Of a DNA stretch of 8,586 nt, positions 5,849 through 8,586 are shown in pieces. Location: contig JAQWCP010000043.1 in NCBI GenBank assembly GCA_028705905.1, positions 1-8,586 on the forward strand, read 5' to 3'. A model generated the notes under the pieces. That model ran no database searches and had not been told where the DNA came from. It saw nothing but the letters and a program-made list of their open reading frames with translations. This stretch comes from Oscillospiraceae bacterium (lineage in GTDB: Bacteria > Bacillota > Clostridia > Oscillospirales > Oscillospiraceae). The position numbers were made by a program, and so were the translations under genes. The first letter of the stretch is position 1. Each line of letters begins with the position of its first letter.

Positions 5849-5888
5849 AAAATAGGAATGTTACGAAATATTTGTAATGCGAAATGTT

Positions 5889-6821
5889 TCAAAAGCGAGA
5901 AACCAGCTCTACTGATTCCTGCAGTTTTTGAACAAACAACTGATCAATTTGACGCATGGAGTACCCTTTTCGATAGACTAAAATGTCTTTGTATTTATTT
6001 TTGGCCATATTGCATTTCTTTTGCACCAAGGCAAAGCATGAGAGAACGTCTGGCGGCATGGGAGAAACCCACATATATGTTTCGGGAATCCGGTATAGCA
6101 GCTCAAATTGGCTACCACGCTCATAAACGGCAATTTTTCGCTTCCGTTCGTGGACAGGTTCCATCAATTTTGCCCCAGCAATGGGCAAAGTTGGGATCAA
6201 GATATCCCCGTGTATAATTTCCGTATAGGTGAACAAATCGTTATAGTCAATCTCCGGCTGCTGAGCCAGAGGATGTTTTTGCGACATGAGCGCCAAATAT
6301 TCAAATTCCCAGATTAAATCGTACTTTAGTTTGCGTTCTTTCAAAAGGTTAAGATAATATTCCTCATAAATGGACTGATACCGCACGACAGCCAAATTAT
6401 TTGTGCCGTCCGCTACATTTCGGATGGCACGCAAAGAGTGAGTTTCCCGGTAATTCACATTGATTTCTTTGGAATGATCCATTGATTTGATTAATTCGGT
6501 GAATGCGTAAGATACATAGCTGGCCCGAGGAACGGAAATGTCAAACGCTTGCTTATCTAGGTCGGCAGGTTGATAAAGCGACTCCATTTCTTTGACCTGG
6601 GATAAAATATTCCGGGCGTAATTTAGAAATTCTGCACCTTTTTTGGTTGGAATGACCCCTTTTGAGGTGCGGTTAAAAATAGAAATTCCCAAGGAAGATT
6701 CAATTTCTCGAATGGCTTTACTAATTTGTGGTTGTCCCATATACAAATTTTCCGCCGCTTTTGAAATTGAGCCTGTTTTTTCTACTTCTACCGCATATTT
6801 CAGATGTAACAGATTATTCAT
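5889..6821 (-). CDS. LysR-family transcriptional regulator
   Basis: The 310-residue protein has the standard LysR length and layout. The N-terminal winged helix-turn-helix covers about residues 4-62: LKYAVEVEKTGSISKAAENL, then QPQISKAIREIESSLG and IFNRTSKGVIPTKKG. A linker helix leads to a periplasmic-binding-protein-like effector domain from about 90 to the end. I chose the ATG at 6821 because AAAGGA lies 7 nt upstream; the in-frame ATG at 6848 would read through that site. LysR proteins usually bind as tetramers to dyads and respond to a small molecule; the effector here is unknown. No divergently transcribed target gene adjoins it: it converges with the ArsC gene and is separated from the upstream ATPase by a terminator. 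Its own promoter contains a dyad (6883-6908), so autoregulation is plausible. The family call is secure; the regulon is unknown. Confidence 0.93.
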   Translation of the reverse strand: MNNLLHLKYAVEVEKTGSISKAAENLYMGQPQISKAIREIESSLGISIFNRTSKGVIPTKKGAEFLNYARNILSQVKEMESLYQPADLDKQAFDISVPRASYVSYAFTELIKSMDHSKEINVNYRETHSLRAIRNVADGTNNLAVVRYQSIYEEYYLNLLKERKLKYDLIWEFEYLALMSQKHPLAQQPEIDYNDLFTYTEIIHGDILIPTLPIAGAKLMEPVHERKRKIAVYERGSQFELLYRIPETYMWVSPMPPDVLSCFALVQKKCNMAKNKYKDILVYRKGYSMRQIDQLFVQKLQESVELVSRF

Positions 6822-6880
6822 CTTAGATTCCTTTCCACGGCATTCCAATTTTCTACTCTTTATCTTTTCCCACGAGTGTT

Positions 6881-6909
6881 AGTGTACCATAGGATGAAGG
6901 ATGGTACAA
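6881..6909 (-). promoter_or_regulatory. LysR-gene promoter with an internal 8-bp dyad (candidate operator)
   Basis: On the minus strand TTGTAC (6909-6904) and TACACT (6886-6881) are 17 bp apart, giving a leader of about 50-60 nt. The dyad TGTACCAT-N10-ATGGTACA (6883-6890 and 6901-6908) overlaps both hexamers and spans the spacer, where a bound regulator would block RNA polymerase. The LysR protein itself is the obvious candidate ligand (inference). Confidence 0.55.
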
Positions 6910-6935
6910 GGAAAATGGTTGCTTTTTTCACAAAA

Positions 6936-6971
6936 AACAAAAAAAGCGGTTCTTTTGCCGCTTTTTTTGTT
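6936..6971 (-). terminator. Terminator of the P-loop ATPase gene
   Basis: A 14-bp stem (aacaaaaaaagcgg at 6936-6949 with 6958-6971) closes on an 8-nt loop, about 18 nt past the ATPase stop on the minus strand. Its A/T-rich lower stem supplies the T tract in either direction. It separates the ATPase from the LysR promoter. Confidence 0.75.
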
Positions 6972-6988
6972 ATCTTTTCCGCAGAATG

Positions 6989-8062
6989 TTATTTTTGCTT
7001 GAGGGACGCCACCAGTTGGTCGGCAATTTGATATACTTCTTCGAAGGAGACGGCAGGATTATACAAACCCTCCAATTCATCATGAATTTGTTTGGCCTCT
7101 GCCAATGCGGAAATGGTATCTGCTGTAAGCATACGGGACATTTTTTTATTAAAACGAAGCCGGGCGCGGTTGTTTTTGAGCCACTCCGGTTCAAGGAGGT
7201 GATCAAAACGAAGCTTGCGAACAGGGTGTCCTTCATAGGGAAGGGCATCCGTAGAAGTGACAAATGCCAGAGATAATTCTGGAATCAGCAGATGTTCTAT
7301 GCGTTCTGGCTCCAAAGGCGCAGGGCAGGAAATGACATAATATCCGGCGGCGAGGGCCGCTTCCTGTAAAAAACGTAGAGATGCATGTGCAAGGCCATAT
7401 GGATCGATACAGGTATAAACCCGGTTGCAAAGGGTGTCCACAGTATCGAAACGGCATAAAATTCCTTGGTATGTCAGACCACCTAGCAGGCGTTTGGTCA
7501 GAACCCCTGGGGCGGCTGTGTCGGGCTTTTTTTTAAATTCCCGGGCGGCGATGATACGGATGCGTTTTTTCATTTTGGAAACGGCGGGTGGTGCCAAAGC
7601 AGAGAGAGGGAGCGGATCAACCATCTGCTGTGCAGCTGATAAAATGCGATAAGCCCGCTGGTACTGAGCGCTGCATCGATCCGTTAAAGCACAAATTTCA
7701 GTCTTCAAAGCAGAAAGCACGTCGGTTTGATAACATACGCCTAGATTGATGTAAGAGTCTAACACCCCGGGATACCGGGGTTCGATCACATGAGGCGCTG
7801 TACCATCTACGATGACGGTGTGCAGGCGTGGAAAAAGAACGGCATCCAGCGAATCGGGGTCGCCAGAGCAATGTATGTATTCAGCCGGTTCCTTGAGAGC
7901 GTTGGCCACATGACGCATCAGAGAAGATTTACCGCAGCCGGGTCCGCCTTTTAAAATGATGATTGCATTTTCAGAATCTTTTGTCATGAGCTGGTCATAA
8001 AGAGAATAAAATCCATTGGGTGTGTTTGCACCAAGAAAAAAATGTGCAGAGGCAGGTTTCAT
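6989..8062 (-). CDS. P-loop ATPase of the PRK06851 type, second P-loop lost
   Basis: This is a 357-residue cytosolic protein. The N-terminal half has FFLGANTPNGFYSLYD (8-23), a Walker A motif GGPGCGKSS at 39-47, CSGDPDSLDAV at 65-75 and a Walker B-like VIVDGTAPH at 83-91. The opening, P-loop and CSGDPDS signature match, from memory, the family annotated PRK06851 (predicted ATPases of unknown function in Firmicutes). The C-terminal half (about 190-357) repeats the layout: GGLTYQGILCRFDT, then EHLLIPELSLAFVTS at 256-270. At the place expected for a second P-loop it reads TCIDPYGLAHASL (217-229), with no GxxxxGKS/T, so only the first half should bind nucleotide. The ATG at 8062 follows GGAGGG by 6 nt; the in-frame ATG at 8095 lies inside the structured leader. 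The gene is monocistronic with its own terminator. Substrate and partners are unknown. Confidence 0.82.
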   Translation of the reverse strand: MKPASAHFFLGANTPNGFYSLYDQLMTKDSENAIIILKGGPGCGKSSLMRHVANALKEPAEYIHCSGDPDSLDAVLFPRLHTVIVDGTAPHVIEPRYPGVLDSYINLGVCYQTDVLSALKTEICALTDRCSAQYQRAYRILSAAQQMVDPLPLSALAPPAVSKMKKRIRIIAAREFKKKPDTAAPGVLTKRLLGGLTYQGILCRFDTVDTLCNRVYTCIDPYGLAHASLRFLQEAALAAGYYVISCPAPLEPERIEHLLIPELSLAFVTSTDALPYEGHPVRKLRFDHLLEPEWLKNNRARLRFNKKMSRMLTADTISALAEAKQIHDELEGLYNPAVSFEEVYQIADQLVASLKQK

Positions 8063-8087
8063 ATTGTTCCCTCCATATCTGTCATCG

Positions 8088-8140
8088 GGGATCAAAATCG
8101 TATGACTTTGCCATGTACGATTTTGAATGGTTCTGATCCC
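8088..8140 (-). promoter_or_regulatory. Bulged hairpin in the leader of the ATPase gene
   Basis: In the minus-strand RNA, gggatc (8140-8135) pairs with gatccc (8093-8088), and caaaatcgta (8125-8116) pairs with tacgattttg (8102-8093), sharing one base. The 13-nt loop is tgactttgccatg as read on the plus strand, and about 9-10 nt on one side are left as a bulge. The stem ends about 25 nt before the ATPase start, close to its ribosome binding site. No T run follows, so it is not a terminator; it may control translation or mRNA stability. Confidence 0.4.
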
Positions 8141-8378
8141 AAGTCTAGTGGTTTTGTTTCTGTCATAGTGTATGCGAAGTGGGAAAAGATGGTCATAAAA
8201 AAGCCAGAACTTGCCACAGAGAGGAGAAATGAATTTCGCCGGGAAACAAGTCGATTTGAAATTGAATTCTCATAGAGAAGATGTATCATTTATGCAAACT
8301 GTGCGAAAAAGAGAAGAAAAAAGAAGCTGAGTATAGAAAAAAGTTTGTATTTTTGAACATAAATTGACATTTGTCTAA

Positions 8379-8406
8379 TTACAAACGAAATAGAATATTG
8401 TATAAT
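8379..8406 (+). promoter_or_regulatory. Predicted promoter of the gene starting near 8548
   Basis: A perfect TATAAT at 8401-8406 is preceded at 16 bp by TTACAA (8379-8384). A consensus TTGACA also lies at 8364-8369, but 31 bp upstream, too far to work with this -10. A small dyad tttgt-N6-acaaa (8370-8374/8381-8385) overlaps the -35 area and could be an operator. Confidence 0.5.
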
Positions 8407-8416
8407 GACAAGGACA

Positions 8417-8440
8417 GTTGACCATGCGGCATGGCTCAAC
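8417..8440 (+). promoter_or_regulatory. Hairpin at the start of the leader RNA
   Basis: Right after the predicted transcription start, gttga-ccatg pairs with catgg-c-tcaac around a 3-nt loop (10 bp with one bulged C). It could stabilise the 5' end of the mRNA or belong to a larger regulatory fold. It matches no riboswitch I recognise. Confidence 0.4.
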
Positions 8441-8464
8441 GGAGAAAAAGAAGGAAAAGCGCAA

Positions 8465-8512
8465 ATGGATGGTAAAGTGCAAAGTGGCGTTGGAGGTTTG
8501 GTAAATCAGTAA
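8465..8512 (+). other. Possible 15-residue leader ORF
   Basis: ATG at 8465 to TAA at 8510-8512 encodes MDGKVQSGVGGLVNQ. It is preceded by AAGGAA with an 8-nt spacer, a usable ribosome binding site. It sits between the predicted promoter and the next gene. No run of one amino acid points to a classical attenuator. Confidence 0.2.
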
Positions 8513-8547
8513 TCTGAAGAGCGCTTTTTCAAAAGAGAGGGGGGAAT

Positions 8548-8586
8548 TTGCAGCGTAACGCAACGCGTTCCTTTGCCGACGGCAAA
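8548..8586 (+). CDS. Start of an unidentified gene (5' end only)
   Basis: The frame from TTG at 8548 stays open for 13 codons to the window edge and reads MQRNATRSFADGK. A purine-rich GAGAGG (8535-8540) lies 7 nt upstream and merges into a G run. A promoter and leader precede it, which supports a real start here, but 13 residues are too few to name a product and an alternative start further on is possible. The last 15 bases (8572-8586) form a 6-bp hairpin, tttgcc-gac-ggcaaa, inside the coding frame. Confidence 0.42.
   Translation, partial: MQRNATRSFADGK

Larger units (their letters stand above)
5566..5888. other. Non-coding, repeat-rich convergent interval between the ArsC and LysR genes
   Basis: No credible gene lies here. 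From left to right it holds a 10-bp inverted repeat at its left end (5578-5587 and 5631-5640), a strongly purine-biased plus strand with several G runs (5641-5752), an imperfect direct repeat of a palindromic unit (5732-5784), and a small hairpin that fits a LysR-gene terminator (5827-5848). The one longer minus-strand frame (5842-5609) is low-complexity, rich in P, L and F, lacks a ribosome binding site, and was rejected. Confidence 0.6.
8063..8547. other. Non-coding divergent interval upstream of the ATPase gene
   Basis: This interval of about 485 nt separates the minus-strand ATPase from a plus-strand gene starting near 8548. It contains the ATPase leader hairpin, a purine-rich stretch (8289-8345), a plus-strand promoter (8379-8406) and a leader with a hairpin and a 15-codon ORF. 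A weak minus-strand promoter for the ATPase may lie at 8167-8196 (ATGACC, 18 bp, TACACT). No tRNA or recognisable riboswitch was seen. Confidence 0.55.

Noticed and set aside
8092..8289. 65-codon minus-strand ORF upstream of the ATPase
   Set aside because: It has no ribosome binding site, passes through the leader hairpin, and contains no recognisable motif.
8413..8547. Known riboswitch or T-box in the leader
   Set aside because: I looked for the conserved cores of T-box, TPP, c-di-GMP, fluoride and guanidine riboswitches and saw none; an Rfam scan would settle it.

Overview
The window reads as chromosomal DNA of an anaerobic Firmicute, most likely class Clostridia (an Oscillospirales-like gut or sediment fermenter; this is an inference). 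The signs are a sensory [FeFe]-hydrogenase/SpoIIE-phosphatase gene pair, strong AGGAGG-type ribosome binding sites, TTG starts, mid-range base composition, intrinsic terminators after most genes, and an Spx/ArsC-type protein, a DUF421 membrane protein and a PRK06851-like ATPase typical of this group. I see no rRNA, tRNA, CRISPR array, transposase or phage gene.

Layout. (1) 1-1347, plus strand: the 3' end of a gene that looks like a PAS-containing [FeFe]-hydrogenase-type sensor, followed 3 nt later by a complete SpoIIE-family (PP2C) phosphatase with an uncharacterised C-terminal domain. The pair probably forms a redox or H2 signalling unit. (2) 1391-1530: two hairpins, the second a bidirectional terminator shared with the convergent typA. 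(3) 1551-3377, minus strand: translational GTPase TypA/BipA. (4) 3378-3615: a divergent promoter region with back-to-back sigma-A-like promoters for typA and a beta-carbonic anhydrase. (5) 3616-4182, plus: beta-carbonic anhydrase starting at TTG. (6) 4193-4897, minus: DUF421/YetF-like membrane protein, tail-to-tail with the carbonic anhydrase and with no terminator between them. (7) 5168-5518, plus: ArsC/Spx-family thioredoxin-fold protein, ended by a 48-bp perfect palindrome. (8) 5566-5888: a non-coding, purine- and G-rich interval with inverted and direct repeats. (9) 5889-6821, minus: an orphan LysR-type regulator whose promoter contains an 8-bp dyad that may be an autoregulatory operator. 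(10) 6989-8062, minus: a two-half P-loop ATPase of the PRK06851 type in which only the first half keeps a Walker A motif. (11) 8063-8547: a non-coding region with a structured leader for the ATPase on one strand and, on the other, a promoter, a hairpin and a possible leader ORF for a gene that begins at about 8548 and runs off the window.

Apart from the hydrogenase-sensor/phosphatase pair, the genes look like independent single-gene transcription units rather than one pathway. No complete new defence or mobile system is visible. The points most worth following are the phosphatase's unknown C-terminal domain beside a sensory hydrogenase, the ATPase with a lost second P-loop and a structured leader, the LysR operator, the convergent carbonic anhydrase/DUF421 arrangement, and the repeat-rich 5566-5830 interval.
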